34,949 nt of DNA from Candidatus Saccharibacteria bacterium UBA3218 (lineage in GTDB: Bacteria > Patescibacteriota > Saccharimonadia > Saccharimonadales > Saccharimonadaceae). Under the pieces are notes generated by a model that ran no database searches, had not been told where the DNA came from, and worked only from the letters and a program-made list of their open reading frames with translations. Location: assembly GCA_002363125.1 (NCBI GenBank), contig DEWE01000004.1, forward strand, positions 1 to 34,949. Reading direction: 5' to 3'. Shown piece by piece: positions 17,081-24,598 of this stretch (positions are counted from its first letter, which is position 1; every line of letters begins with the position of its first letter). Both the position numbers and the translations under genes were made by a program.

Positions 17081-18274
17081 ATGAGTGAAAAGAAGTGGGA
17101 AGAAAAAAAGACAAGTTTAGGTAATGCTATTGTTGTGTCTGCCATAATGTTGGTGGTAGGCATAGTTGTGGGAGCAAACTGGAAGAGTTGGTTTGGTGGT
17201 TTTGCACCATATCTTGGTTTAGAATCTAGTGTTAAAACCAGCGTTGATTGGTCGCCGCTTGATGAAGTTTATGATAAGCTATCGAGTTCCTATAATGGCG
17301 AGATTTCAACAAGTGACGTAATTGAAGGCGCAAAAAAAGGTTTAGTAGAATCTTTGGGCGATGTTTATACGATATATATGGATCCAGAAGAGACAGCAGA
17401 GTTTTACGATGATCTTCATGGTAATGTTGGTTCGGGTATCGGCGTAGAAATGGGGCTTCGCGATGGATATGTAAGGGTGCTCAGGACTTTGCCGGATAAT
17501 CCAGCACGTAAAGCTGGAATTTTAGCTGGTGATATTATTTATAAAGTAAATGATGAGGAGGTGTATAACCTTTCGGTTGAAGAAATTGCTAAGAAAGTAC
17601 GAGGTGAGACCGGTTCAGAAGTAACTGTGACCGTAGTAAGAAACGGCGAAGAAAAAAGTTTTACTATGAAGCGTGAAACTATTAATAACGTGTCAGCTTA
17701 TGTAGATTATGATGGGCATACAGCTATTATCACCGTGACTAGATTTGATAATAATACTGGTACGATGGTACAGGATTTCGCAAGAGAATTTGCTGATAAG
17801 GGTATAAACAGGGTGATTTTGGATTTGCGCGGTAATGGTGGTGGGTATGTTTCGGCAGCACAAGATATGCTTAGTTTGTGGCTCGACAACAAGGACATCT
17901 TAATTCAAAAATCTAGACACTTTGGCAATAGTACTACTTCTACTAGTTCCGGCAAGGCAATTTTAAAAGATATGAAGACAATTGTCCTTGTGAATGGTTC
18001 TACTGCTTCGGCTTCAGAGATCGTAGCTGGTGCTTTACAGGATTACGACAAAGCGACGATTGTGGGCGAAACAACTTACGGCAAAGGTGTTGTACAAAAT
18101 TTATATGATTTGTCTAATTCTACAGTACTTAAAGTCACTACGGCGGAATGGTATACACCAAAAGAGCGATCCATTAATGAAACTGGTATTACTCCAGATG
18201 TAGAAGTTGAAATGACATATGAGGATATTAATGCGATGAAAGATCCTCAAATGAAAAAAGCGAAGGAACTCTAA
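17081..18274 (+). CDS. ctpA: S41 family C-terminal processing protease
   Basis: This 397-residue enzyme is membrane-anchored by an N-terminal helix (about 15-33), with its catalytic part outside. A helical N-domain precedes a PDZ domain (about 115-200, GSGIGVEM and NPARKAGILAGD). The S41 core follows with LDLRGNGGGYV, catalytic Ser310 in GSTASASE and the general base Lys335 in TTYGKG. Such proteases trim or degrade envelope proteins by recognising C-termini, and in several bacteria they control peptidoglycan hydrolases. Its place directly after the CHAP hydrolase fits that role but the substrate is inferred. The stop overlaps the next start (TAATG). The ctpA symbol reflects family rather than proven orthology. 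Confidence 0.93.
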   Translation: MSEKKWEEKKTSLGNAIVVSAIMLVVGIVVGANWKSWFGGFAPYLGLESSVKTSVDWSPLDEVYDKLSSSYNGEISTSDVIEGAKKGLVESLGDVYTIYMDPEETAEFYDDLHGNVGSGIGVEMGLRDGYVRVLRTLPDNPARKAGILAGDIIYKVNDEEVYNLSVEEIAKKVRGETGSEVTVTVVRNGEEKSFTMKRETINNVSAYVDYDGHTAIITVTRFDNNTGTMVQDFAREFADKGINRVILDLRGNGGGYVSAAQDMLSLWLDNKDILIQKSRHFGNSTTSTSSGKAILKDMKTIVLVNGSTASASEIVAGALQDYDKATIVGETTYGKGVVQNLYDLSNSTVLKVTTAEWYTPKERSINETGITPDVEVEMTYEDINAMKDPQMKKAKEL

Positions 18275-19506
18275 TGAAAATCGTTATCGCTACAGCGGTT
18301 TACTATCCAATGACCAACGGGGTAGCGGTATTTTCGCATAATTTAGCAGTGGGATTAGCGAGGCGTGGTCACGACGTGATGGTGCTTTGTCCTTCGCAGA
18401 CTGGCAAGAATCATACCTTAGTGATGGATGGCGTGAAGGTGGTTTATCTAAAGTCTATTCAGGCAAAGGTTTATCCCGACCAGATTCATCCAGTGCCTAA
18501 AAAGAAACGATTGTTCTATCGTCATGGTTTTAGGGTGTCAGTATTCCCGCAGAGAGAAATACGAAAGGCCTTAGATAAATTTAAGCCAGACGTAGTACAT
18601 GTACAGATATCTGATCCGATTGGGCTTTCGGTAGTATTCTGTGCTAAGAAGCGAGGAATTCCAATTGTAACTACTGAGCATAATCAGCCAGAGGTGATTA
18701 CCGATCCATTAAAGATACCAGGGTTTTTAAAAAAGCCGGTAAATGTTTTACTGGCAGCGTATTTCGTAAATCGTCAGAGCAAGAGTGATTTTGTGACGAT
18801 GCCAACAAAACAAGCGATAGATAGTTTGATAATTTCGCGCGGTAAGGAGCTTGATGTGCCAGTGGCTGCGGTATCTAATGGTGTGGACATAGGTAATTTC
18901 AAGCCAGGTAAACCTTCGCGTGAAATTTATGATAAATATAATATTCCGGCTGATCGCCCGATCGTGTTATATGTCGGTAGGGTTGATCCAGAAAAAAAGA
19001 TAGGCACAGTAATAGAGGCTTTTTCGCTAGCTCTTAAAAAGATACCAAACGCTTTAATGTTGGTAGTTGGTGATGGCGTAGATAAAAATAGACTAGAGAA
19101 AAAGGTGTCAGAAGAGGGAATTAGCGAAAATGTGAAGTTCCTCGGGCGGATTTTGCCACCAGATCTATATGAGATCTATAAGGTTGGCGATCTGTTTGCT
19201 ACGGCTAGTGAAATAGAAACGCAAGGTATAGTTCTAATTGAAGCGGCTGCTACTGGGCTACCACTAATCGCAGTAGATAAGGGTGCAGTATCAGAGGTTT
19301 GTATCACTGGTGAGAATGGGTATTTGTGCCAGCCGGGTAATGCATCGGAGATTTCTGAGGCAATGGTAAAGATTTTGATAGATAGAAAACTCCGAGATAA
19401 ATTTAGACAGAATTCTGTCAAAATCGCTTCAGAACATGATTTTGAAAAAACTTTAGATAAATTTATTAATATTTATAACAGAGTGCAAGAAAAAGGACGC
19501 CCGTAG
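18274..19506 (+). CDS. GT4-family glycosyltransferase
   Basis: This 410-residue GT-B enzyme is expected to work on the cytoplasmic face of the membrane. The N-terminal Rossmann domain starts with TAVYYPMTNGVAVFSHNLA and includes a TTEHNQPE stretch. The C-terminal domain carries the nucleotide-sugar part: LYVGRVDPEKKI, then the family EX7E-type stretch ETQGIVLIEAAATGLPLIA. The sequence type resembles transferases that glycosylate diacylglycerol or phosphatidylinositol, but donor and acceptor cannot be read from it. Its ATG overlaps the protease stop by one base and AAGGA precedes it, so it is the last gene of the envelope operon. The stop codon lies in a terminator loop. Confidence 0.9.
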   Translation: MKIVIATAVYYPMTNGVAVFSHNLAVGLARRGHDVMVLCPSQTGKNHTLVMDGVKVVYLKSIQAKVYPDQIHPVPKKKRLFYRHGFRVSVFPQREIRKALDKFKPDVVHVQISDPIGLSVVFCAKKRGIPIVTTEHNQPEVITDPLKIPGFLKKPVNVLLAAYFVNRQSKSDFVTMPTKQAIDSLIISRGKELDVPVAAVSNGVDIGNFKPGKPSREIYDKYNIPADRPIVLYVGRVDPEKKIGTVIEAFSLALKKIPNALMLVVGDGVDKNRLEKKVSEEGISENVKFLGRILPPDLYEIYKVGDLFATASEIETQGIVLIEAAATGLPLIAVDKGAVSEVCITGENGYLCQPGNASEISEAMVKILIDRKLRDKFRQNSVKIASEHDFEKTLDKFINIYNRVQEKGRP

Positions 19507-19515
19507 GCGCCTTTT
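19491..19515 (+). terminator. Terminator overlapping the end of the glycosyltransferase gene
   Basis: AAAAGG-A-CGCC (19491-19501) pairs with GGCGCCTTTT (19506-19515) with A19497 bulged and loop CGTA. The gene's stop codon spans the loop and the first stem base. The T-run is short. Confidence 0.65.
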
Positions 19516-19521
19516 AGAGGT

Positions 19522-20007
19522 TTAATGCTGAGGAATAAGAGCTGCATAGTGATCCTCATTTGAGAGTTCAAACACATATTTAGCCTTTTCTCTTGATTCG
19601 GATATGCTCTCTTTGAGTTCGGCTATCTCGATAATGAGAAGTTCTTTCTCGTTATCTAACCGCTTCTTACGCTTTTCCATTTCAAGTTTGCTTACAGTGT
19701 AAACTGCCCAGGCGTACAAGCCGCCGCCAGTGGCCAGGATAAAGAAAAGGAGAAACACTCCGGGAGCCGTCATCACGGGACCATGTATACTCATAATGGC
19801 GAACGAAGCCGTCAATGAGCCGATCATGAATCCGACTACTCCTATTAACATGGTCCAAGCTTTTTTTACCTTGTCGTGTCTTGCGATTTTCTTATCGATT
19901 TTCGCAAGTCTTGACTCTTTGGCGTTAAGCTCGGATTTCTGGGCTCTGGATTCTTCCGATAATTTACGTCCGAAATTTGATTCGATTCTAGAAGCGTATT
20001 TTTTCAT
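19522..20007 (-). CDS. Small membrane protein with two helices and coiled-coil flanks, unknown function
   Basis: This is a 161-residue protein. The start at 20007 is chosen over an in-frame ATG at 20043 because a good AGAGGTGAG ribosome-binding site stands just before it. A charged N-terminal helix (about 1-50) leads into two hydrophobic helices (about 52-76 and 80-103) with a short loop. A second charged, Lys/Glu-rich coiled-coil segment (about 107-150) follows. Both coiled coils would face the cytoplasm, making a hairpin membrane scaffold. GC content appears somewhat higher than in its neighbours. It has its own strong promoter downstream of leuS. I do not recognise the family. Confidence 0.8.
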   Translation of the reverse strand: MKKYASRIESNFGRKLSEESRAQKSELNAKESRLAKIDKKIARHDKVKKAWTMLIGVVGFMIGSLTASFAIMSIHGPVMTAPGVFLLFFILATGGGLYAWAVYTVSKLEMEKRKKRLDNEKELLIIEIAELKESISESREKAKYVFELSNEDHYAALIPQH

Positions 20008-20050
20008 ACACTTCTCACCTCTTTCTTTTAAAGTTCTTTTCACACGCTTT

Positions 20051-20060
20051 TACACGTGTA
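20051..20060. promoter_or_regulatory. Palindrome TACACGTGTA at a predicted start of transcription
   Basis: A perfect 10-bp palindrome begins at the base predicted as +1 of the minus-strand promoter at 20067-20095. Position and symmetry suit a repressor operator, but no regulator is known. Confidence 0.4.
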
Positions 20061-20066
20061 TTTATC

Positions 20067-20095
20067 ATTATAGCATACTATATATAAAAAGTCAA
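20067..20095 (-). promoter_or_regulatory. Strong promoter of the small coiled-coil membrane protein gene
   Basis: On the minus strand TTGACT (complement of 20090-20095), a 17-bp spacer ending in TATGC, and TATAAT (complement of 20067-20072). The leader of about 50 nt has a Shine-Dalgarno sequence. Confidence 0.75.
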
Positions 20096-20121
20096 TAGTG
20101 CTTATGCTTAAATAGGGGTAT

Positions 20122-22374
20122 TTAGGCGACTATATTGATAAGTTTGGCCTTTTTAGGAATAATAATTTTCTTTGGCTCGCCAGAGATGAATTTTTTGACA
20201 TTTGGATTTTCTAGAGCGAGTTTTGTGAGTTTATCCTCATCTGATAGATCAGAGGTGGAAACAGTGAGCTTAGCACGAAGCTTCCCGTTTACTTGTACTA
20301 CTACCTCTACAGTATCGCTAGCGAGATATTTTTCGTCCCAGGTTGGCCATTCATCATCTGAGTCTAGTTTTTCTAGTATTTCGGAAGCAAGGTGAGGGGC
20401 GAATGGTTTGAGGAGCTTAGCAAGAGTTGTTAGATCTTCTTTTGAAGCGCCTGTTTTATAGAGTTCGTTGACATATTCCATAAGAGAAGCAACAGCGGTA
20501 TTGAAGCTGTAACGGTGGATGTCTTCGGTGACCTTTTTGATGACTTTGTTTCTGGCAACGATATTTTTATCTTCTTTTGATTCTGCTTTTAGGTTCCAGC
20601 AACGATTAAGGAAGCGGTAGACACCGCCTACGGAGCGAGGATCCCAAGCGGCGTCTAGGTCGTATGGGCCGATGAACATTTCGTAGGTACGGAGGGTGTC
20701 GGCGCCGTAACCTTCGTTGATAACATCGAGAGGATCAATGACATTACCCTTGCTTTTGCTCATTTTTTTGCCATCTGGGGCATTGATATAACCGTTGTAG
20801 AGCAAACGCTTGATTGGCTCGCGGAAAGGCAGATAACCTTCATCGGCAAAGAATTTGCACCAGAAGCGAATATATAAGAGATGAGCTACAGCGTGGTCGC
20901 CGCCACAATAATAATCGAGAGGTTCCCAATATTTAATAGCTTCTGGATCCCAAGCGGCGTCTTTGTCGTGTGGGGAAGCGTAGCGCCAGAGATACCAAGA
21001 AGAACATGCGTAGCCATCTAAGGTGTCGGTTTCGCGAGTCATTTCCTCGCCATCTATAGTAACTTTGAGCCAATCTTTGGCTTTGGCGAGGGCAGAACGG
21101 CCAGAATTATCTGGCTTATAATCGTCTACTTCTGGAATTAGAACTGGGAGTTGATCTTCTGGGATAGGGTGAGGATTACCGTCTTTGTCATAAGCGATAG
21201 GGATAGGGCAACCCCAGTAGCGTTGGCGGGAAATCAGCCAGTCGCGCATGCGATAGGTGACTTTAGGGGTGCCAAAGAGGTCGCGGTCGCAAAGCTCGGT
21301 TTTAACAATTGGAAGATCCATAGTCTCGGCAAATTCGCGATCACGGTCGTCCATATCCGGTACAGCCATAATTGCGCCAGTGCCATAACCTGATAAAACA
21401 TAGTCTGCGACCCAGATTGGGATTTTTTCTTTGGTGGCTGGGTTTATGGCATAAGAACCAGTGAAAACGCCGGTTTTTTCCTTGTTTTCTTGACGTTCGA
21501 TTTCGGACTTTTTGAGAGAAGTGGCTTTATATGACAGAACTTCTTCGCGAGTATCGTCGGTGAGAAGGGACTCTAATTTTGGATATTCTGGGGCGACTAC
21601 CAAAAATGTAGCACCGTAAATTGTATCTGGACGAGTGGTGAAGACGGTAATATGTGGCGCCCCATTCGTAACCTCAAAATCAATTTCGGCGCCAACAGAG
21701 CGGCCGATCCAATTTCTTTGCATGGTTTTGATTTTATCTGGCCATTCGAGATTGTCGATTTCTTCAAGGAGTTCATCAGCGTATTCGGTGATCTTAAAGA
21801 ACCATTGTTTCATTTTTTTCTTTTCAACTTCATGACCGCAGCGCCAGCATTTGCCGTTTTCTACCTGTTCGTTGGCGAGGACGGTTTGATCTACTGGGCA
21901 CCACCACTGGTAAGATTCTTTTTGGTAAGCAAGGCCTTTTTTATAGAGTTGCAAAAAGCACCACTGTGTCCACTTGTAATATTCTGGATCAGAAGTATTA
22001 ATCTCGCGAGACCAATCAATGGCATAACCAAGACGTTTGGCTTGTTTGCGAAAATTATCAATATTAATTTTGGTGATTTCTTGAGGTGCAGTGCCAGTCT
22101 TGATGGCGTAATTTTCGGCCGGGAGACCAAATGTATCGTAGCCAAATGGACGGAGAGTGTTTAGGCCTTGTTGACGATAGAACCGTGTAAGAACATCAAC
22201 AATGGTGAAATTGCGGACGTGGCCAACATGTAGACCAGCGCCAGATGGGTATGGAAACATTTCGGCGAGCATCATTTTTGGCTTGCCAGATTCCTCTGTA
22301 GCTTTGTAGGCTTCAGTTTCTTCCCAAATTTTTTGCCATTTTTGTTCAATTTTTAGCGGTTCGTATCTTTCCAT
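20122..22374 (-). CDS. leuS: Leucyl-tRNA synthetase (compact)
   Basis: This 750-residue class I synthetase charges tRNA-Leu. HVGH is at 49-52 and KMSKS at 537-541. A zinc knuckle has Cys159, Cys176, Cys179 and His181. The editing (CP1) domain retains the threonine-rich TTRPDTIYG motif (246-254) and the universal Asp345 in MDDRDREF, so post-transfer editing is probably intact. The protein is about 110 residues shorter than E. coli LeuRS. Part of the saving is between LPIV (354-357) and VTYRMRDW (372-379), where only 14 residues remain. The C-terminal domain ends KKAKLINIVA. A -10 box seven bases upstream implies a leaderless start. Confidence 0.97.
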   Translation of the reverse strand: MERYEPLKIEQKWQKIWEETEAYKATEESGKPKMMLAEMFPYPSGAGLHVGHVRNFTIVDVLTRFYRQQGLNTLRPFGYDTFGLPAENYAIKTGTAPQEITKINIDNFRKQAKRLGYAIDWSREINTSDPEYYKWTQWCFLQLYKKGLAYQKESYQWWCPVDQTVLANEQVENGKCWRCGHEVEKKKMKQWFFKITEYADELLEEIDNLEWPDKIKTMQRNWIGRSVGAEIDFEVTNGAPHITVFTTRPDTIYGATFLVVAPEYPKLESLLTDDTREEVLSYKATSLKKSEIERQENKEKTGVFTGSYAINPATKEKIPIWVADYVLSGYGTGAIMAVPDMDDRDREFAETMDLPIVKTELCDRDLFGTPKVTYRMRDWLISRQRYWGCPIPIAYDKDGNPHPIPEDQLPVLIPEVDDYKPDNSGRSALAKAKDWLKVTIDGEEMTRETDTLDGYACSSWYLWRYASPHDKDAAWDPEAIKYWEPLDYYCGGDHAVAHLLYIRFWCKFFADEGYLPFREPIKRLLYNGYINAPDGKKMSKSKGNVIDPLDVINEGYGADTLRTYEMFIGPYDLDAAWDPRSVGGVYRFLNRCWNLKAESKEDKNIVARNKVIKKVTEDIHRYSFNTAVASLMEYVNELYKTGASKEDLTTLAKLLKPFAPHLASEILEKLDSDDEWPTWDEKYLASDTVEVVVQVNGKLRAKLTVSTSDLSDEDKLTKLALENPNVKKFISGEPKKIIIPKKAKLINIVA

Positions 22375-22381
22375 AGGGTGA

Positions 22382-22410
22382 ATTATACCATTTTTATAGG
22401 TTTACAACAA
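22382..22410 (-). promoter_or_regulatory. Leaderless promoter of leuS
   Basis: On the minus strand TTGTTG (complement of 22405-22410), a 17-bp spacer ending in TGG, and TATAAT (complement of 22382-22387). Seven bases precede the ATG. The -35 element lies in the end of tsaC. Confidence 0.65.
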
Positions 22411-22876
22411 GGTTGCCTTGGCGGAGAATTTTAGGGGTTTTTCTGGTAAAATCTACAATGGTGGAGGGTAAGTGTCCAGTGATAGATTTTGGTGTACCGC
22501 CGCGTGGGTTGGCAGAGGTGAGAATTAGTGGACCTAACCTATTTAGAATTTTTTGAAATGGAATATAATCTGGGATACGTATGCCGATAGAGTCGAAGTG
22601 ATCATAATAGAAGTGATGAAAATTTGGATTTTTGGGTAATATGAGAGTGATTTCACCGGGGATGTATTTATCGACAAATGACCTTGCTAGTTCCGGGATG
22701 ATAGCATATTTTGAAATTTCGGTTTTATTTTTTGGAATAAGAGTGAAGATTTTACCGGAATTAAAGTCACGCTCTTTTAAACGCATTAATTCGCGGATGC
22801 CAACTTCGTCGTCTAGGCGGACGGCGTAGCCCTCGACTGTTTCGGTGGGAATAGTAAGTATTCTTTGACTTTTCAT
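22394..22876 (-). CDS. tsaC: Threonylcarbamoyl-AMP synthase (TsaC/YrdC/Sua5 family)
   Basis: This enzyme makes threonylcarbamoyl-AMP from Thr, bicarbonate and ATP for the t6A37 modification of ANN-decoding tRNAs. The 160-residue single-domain form is seen. Motifs are PTETVEGYA near the start, LKERD with following IFTLIP, PGEITLIL, GIRIPD, LTSANPRGG and STIVDF. A Glu stands where the usual PTETVYGL motif has Tyr. An in-frame ATG at 22885 overlaps the -10 box, so the start at 22876, seven bases beyond TATAAT, is preferred. That start gives MKSQRILTIPTET, a normal beginning for the family. leuS follows after 19 bases on the same strand. Confidence 0.9.
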   Translation of the reverse strand: MKSQRILTIPTETVEGYAVRLDDEVGIRELMRLKERDFNSGKIFTLIPKNKTEISKYAIIPELARSFVDKYIPGEITLILPKNPNFHHFYYDHFDSIGIRIPDYIPFQKILNRLGPLILTSANPRGGTPKSITGHLPSTIVDFTRKTPKILRQGNLVVNL

Positions 22877-22893
22877 GAAAAACATTATATCAT
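22865..22893 (+). promoter_or_regulatory. Leaderless promoter of the trmH-family gene
   Basis: TTGACT (22865-22870), a 17-bp spacer, and TATCAT (22888-22893), six bases before the ATG at 22900. The -35 element lies inside the tsaC coding region. Confidence 0.65.
22884..22892 (-). promoter_or_regulatory. Leaderless extended -10 of tsaC
   Basis: On the minus strand TGATATAAT. The hexamer (complement of 22884-22889) ends seven bases before the tsaC ATG and shares two bases with the trmH -10 box on the other strand. Confidence 0.6.
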
Positions 22894-22899
22894 ATTTTT

Positions 22900-23400
22900 A
22901 TGCAGATGATAGTAGTGCTTGATAATATTCGTTCGACATATAATGTAGGCGCAATTCTTAGGACTTGTGAAGGTTTTGGAGTGGAAAAGGTTATTTTATC
23001 GGGTTATACACCAAGGGTGCACGACAAAAATTTATTACCACATTTAAGAGAAAAATTAGATAAAGAAATTCATAAGACTGCGCTTGGCGCAGAAGATATG
23101 CTAGATATTTATTCGTCTGATGATATAATTTCTGATTTGAAAGATTTGCGCGTTCAGGGGTGGCAAATTGTGGGACTAGAAAATAATATCGAAAAACCAA
23201 CATTTAAATTGGGAAGCATAGAAGTAAAAAAGGCTTTATCAGATAAAGTCGTATTAATATTAGGCGAGGAAGTAAACGGCATAGATTATTCATTGTATGA
23301 TATAATTGATCTGTTTGTAGAAATTCCGATGAAGGGCCAAAAAGAATCGTTCAATGTGTCGGTGGCAGCGGGGATAGCTATTTATTCAATTTGTTTATAA
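22900..23400 (+). CDS. TrmH/SpoU family RNA 2'-O-methyltransferase
   Basis: This 166-residue SPOUT enzyme methylates a ribose in tRNA or rRNA using S-adenosylmethionine. The three family motifs are visible: RSTYNVGAILRTCEGFG (motif 1), VVLILGEEVNGI (motif 2), and IPMKGQKESFNVSVAAGIAIY (motif 3, the trefoil-knot SAM site). It lacks the N-terminal substrate-binding domain of RlmB-type enzymes, so it is the minimal catalytic form. The target nucleotide cannot be told. It diverges from tsaC, another tRNA-modification gene, across a 23-bp spacer. Confidence 0.93.
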   Translation: MQMIVVLDNIRSTYNVGAILRTCEGFGVEKVILSGYTPRVHDKNLLPHLREKLDKEIHKTALGAEDMLDIYSSDDIISDLKDLRVQGWQIVGLENNIEKPTFKLGSIEVKKALSDKVVLILGEEVNGIDYSLYDIIDLFVEIPMKGQKESFNVSVAAGIAIYSICL

Positions 23401-23446
23401 CTGATTTAAAGTGTATCTATGGGATAAAAGAATAAGCTTTTTGGTA

Positions 23447-23475
23447 TTGACATTTTTATAATTTTATGATAGAAT
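23447..23475 (+). promoter_or_regulatory. Strong promoter of the 79-residue protein gene
   Basis: Consensus TTGACA (23447-23452), a 17-bp spacer ending in TATGA, and TAGAAT (23470-23475). The leader of about 33 nt carries the Shine-Dalgarno GAAGGGGGTG. Confidence 0.78.
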
Positions 23476-23514
23476 TGTGTGGTACTTTTCAGTTAGAGAA
23501 GGGGGTGAATATCT

Positions 23515-23754
23515 ATGGACATTTGTGCTATTTCTGAAAAGCTAGTACATATGAAAAAGGATGAGATTCTTTCGTTATCTGGTCTCACTTCGACTGTTGA
23601 ATTCAGTGCAGTGATGGCTGGTCTTGAGACTAAATTAGAAAAGAAAAAGGTTTATGAAGATTTGAGGAAGTTTGGTTTCGAATGCAGCATTAATCAGGTA
23701 AGAAAAGTGTGCCGATTGATTGCGGCAAAAAGAATGGAATTTTATCCGGAATAA
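23515..23754 (+). CDS. Small protein, unknown function
   Basis: This is a 79-residue, mostly helical, soluble protein of mixed charge that I do not recognise. The N-terminal half (MDICAISEKLVHMKKDEIL) and the Lys/Arg-rich C-terminal half look like short amphipathic helices, including VRKVCRLIAAKR near the end. There are three cysteines (4, 60, 71) without a CxxC pair. Size and basic C-terminus would allow a nucleic-acid-binding role, but no helix-turn-helix can be claimed. It has a consensus promoter, a strong ribosome-binding site and its own terminator, so it is a self-contained and probably highly expressed unit. Confidence 0.75.
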   Translation: MDICAISEKLVHMKKDEILSLSGLTSTVEFSAVMAGLETKLEKKKVYEDLRKFGFECSINQVRKVCRLIAAKRMEFYPE

Positions 23755-23780
23755 AAGCGTAGCAAAAGGCTACGCTTTTT
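23753..23780 (+). terminator. Terminator after the 79-residue protein gene
   Basis: AAAAGCGTAGC (23753-23763) pairs perfectly with GCTACGCTTTT (23769-23779) around AAAAG. Its T-run runs straight into the next promoter. Confidence 0.88.
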
Positions 23781-23788
23781 GCTATAAT
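23780..23788 (+). promoter_or_regulatory. Leaderless extended -10 of the 259-residue protein gene
   Basis: TGCTATAAT, with the hexamer at 23783-23788 and seven bases before the ATG at 23796. It abuts the preceding terminator and has no good -35. Confidence 0.6.
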
Positions 23789-23795
23789 AAATCAT

Positions 23796-24575
23796 ATGGA
23801 AAATGATGATGGCAAGAACTTCGATAACTCTGAACCGGTGGCGGAGGTTTCTAAAGAGGGTAAATATATTGAATTAGCTCGGAAATTTAACTATGATTAT
23901 GGTGATTGGGAGCGCGAATTTAGAAAAAGGACAAAGGACAGAAAAGAAATTCTTGACTCAAAAGAATTTGATGAATTTGAATATCAGTGTGGGTATTGCT
24001 ACGGTGCTGCTCTGGAGGCATTGGATAAAGCAGAAATTTATATTCATGGGAAAGAAAGATATGAGATTTTAGATAGTTATACCGATATAGAATCTTATGC
24101 TGGGCATTTTTTCCGTGATAGAGAAGAGTCTCTTAAAGAGGCAATCGGGCGAGAAATTGATGCCGAGAAAAGGGAAAAAGCAGAAAAAATATTGAGACTG
24201 ACTTATTACATGATTGAAAGACATAATTCAGCAATGCATAATTATGAGTTAAGGTCCAAAAATCAGGAGCAGTATTTAATAGAGCGAGGTCTCGCTCATA
24301 ATGCGCTGATTGAGCATCTCAATATCCTTAATCGATTGGCTGAGGAATATGGGACTAAGAGATTTACGTTCAGAGATTTTGAGCCACTTCCGATGGGAAA
24401 AGAAATTAGTGAAGTTAGACGTGATAGACTTGAGAGTGATAGAGAGGCTGTTGAAAATTATTTCAGGAATGCGTATAGCGGCAATCGCAATTTTAGTAAG
24501 GAAAAGAAAGTGGAAACCGAAGTTTGTCATGCTAAGGTGATGGAATTTCATCAATGGTACGATCCTTCTGAATAA
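23796..24575 (+). CDS. Soluble helical protein, unknown function
   Basis: This 259-residue protein is rich in Glu, Lys, Arg and Tyr and appears almost wholly alpha-helical, with no signal peptide or membrane segment. A Cys pair (QCGYCYGAALEAL, around residues 64-76) is of CxxC type but has no matching second pair for a zinc site. A central helical stretch has RHNSAMHNYELR followed by GLAHNALIEHLNILNRLAEEYG, where the spaced His/Asn residues suggest a conserved core. I do not recognise the family. The message appears leaderless. It is followed after 23 bases by the glutaredoxin-like gene. Confidence 0.8.
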   Translation: MENDDGKNFDNSEPVAEVSKEGKYIELARKFNYDYGDWEREFRKRTKDRKEILDSKEFDEFEYQCGYCYGAALEALDKAEIYIHGKERYEILDSYTDIESYAGHFFRDREESLKEAIGREIDAEKREKAEKILRLTYYMIERHNSAMHNYELRSKNQEQYLIERGLAHNALIEHLNILNRLAEEYGTKRFTFRDFEPLPMGKEISEVRRDRLESDREAVENYFRNAYSGNRNFSKEKKVETEVCHAKVMEFHQWYDPSE

Positions 24576-24581
24576 ACGACC

Positions 24582-24592
24582 TATGTTATAAT
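24582..24592 (+). promoter_or_regulatory. Leaderless extended -10 of the glutaredoxin-like gene
   Basis: TATGTTATAAT, with exactly six bases before the ATG at 24599. No clear -35 element. Confidence 0.62.
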
Positions 24593-24598
24593 GATTTT

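Noticed and set aside
19730..20098. 122-residue plus-strand reading frame
   Set aside because: It is antisense to the coiled-coil membrane protein gene and runs across that gene's promoter. It has no start signals of its own.
21652..22164. 170-residue plus-strand reading frame within leuS
   Set aside because: It lies wholly antisense to a well-conserved part of LeuRS and has no recognisable domain or start signals.
22877..22885. Upstream ATG (22885) for tsaC
   Set aside because: It overlaps the -10 box, and the family's N-terminus fits the start at 22876.
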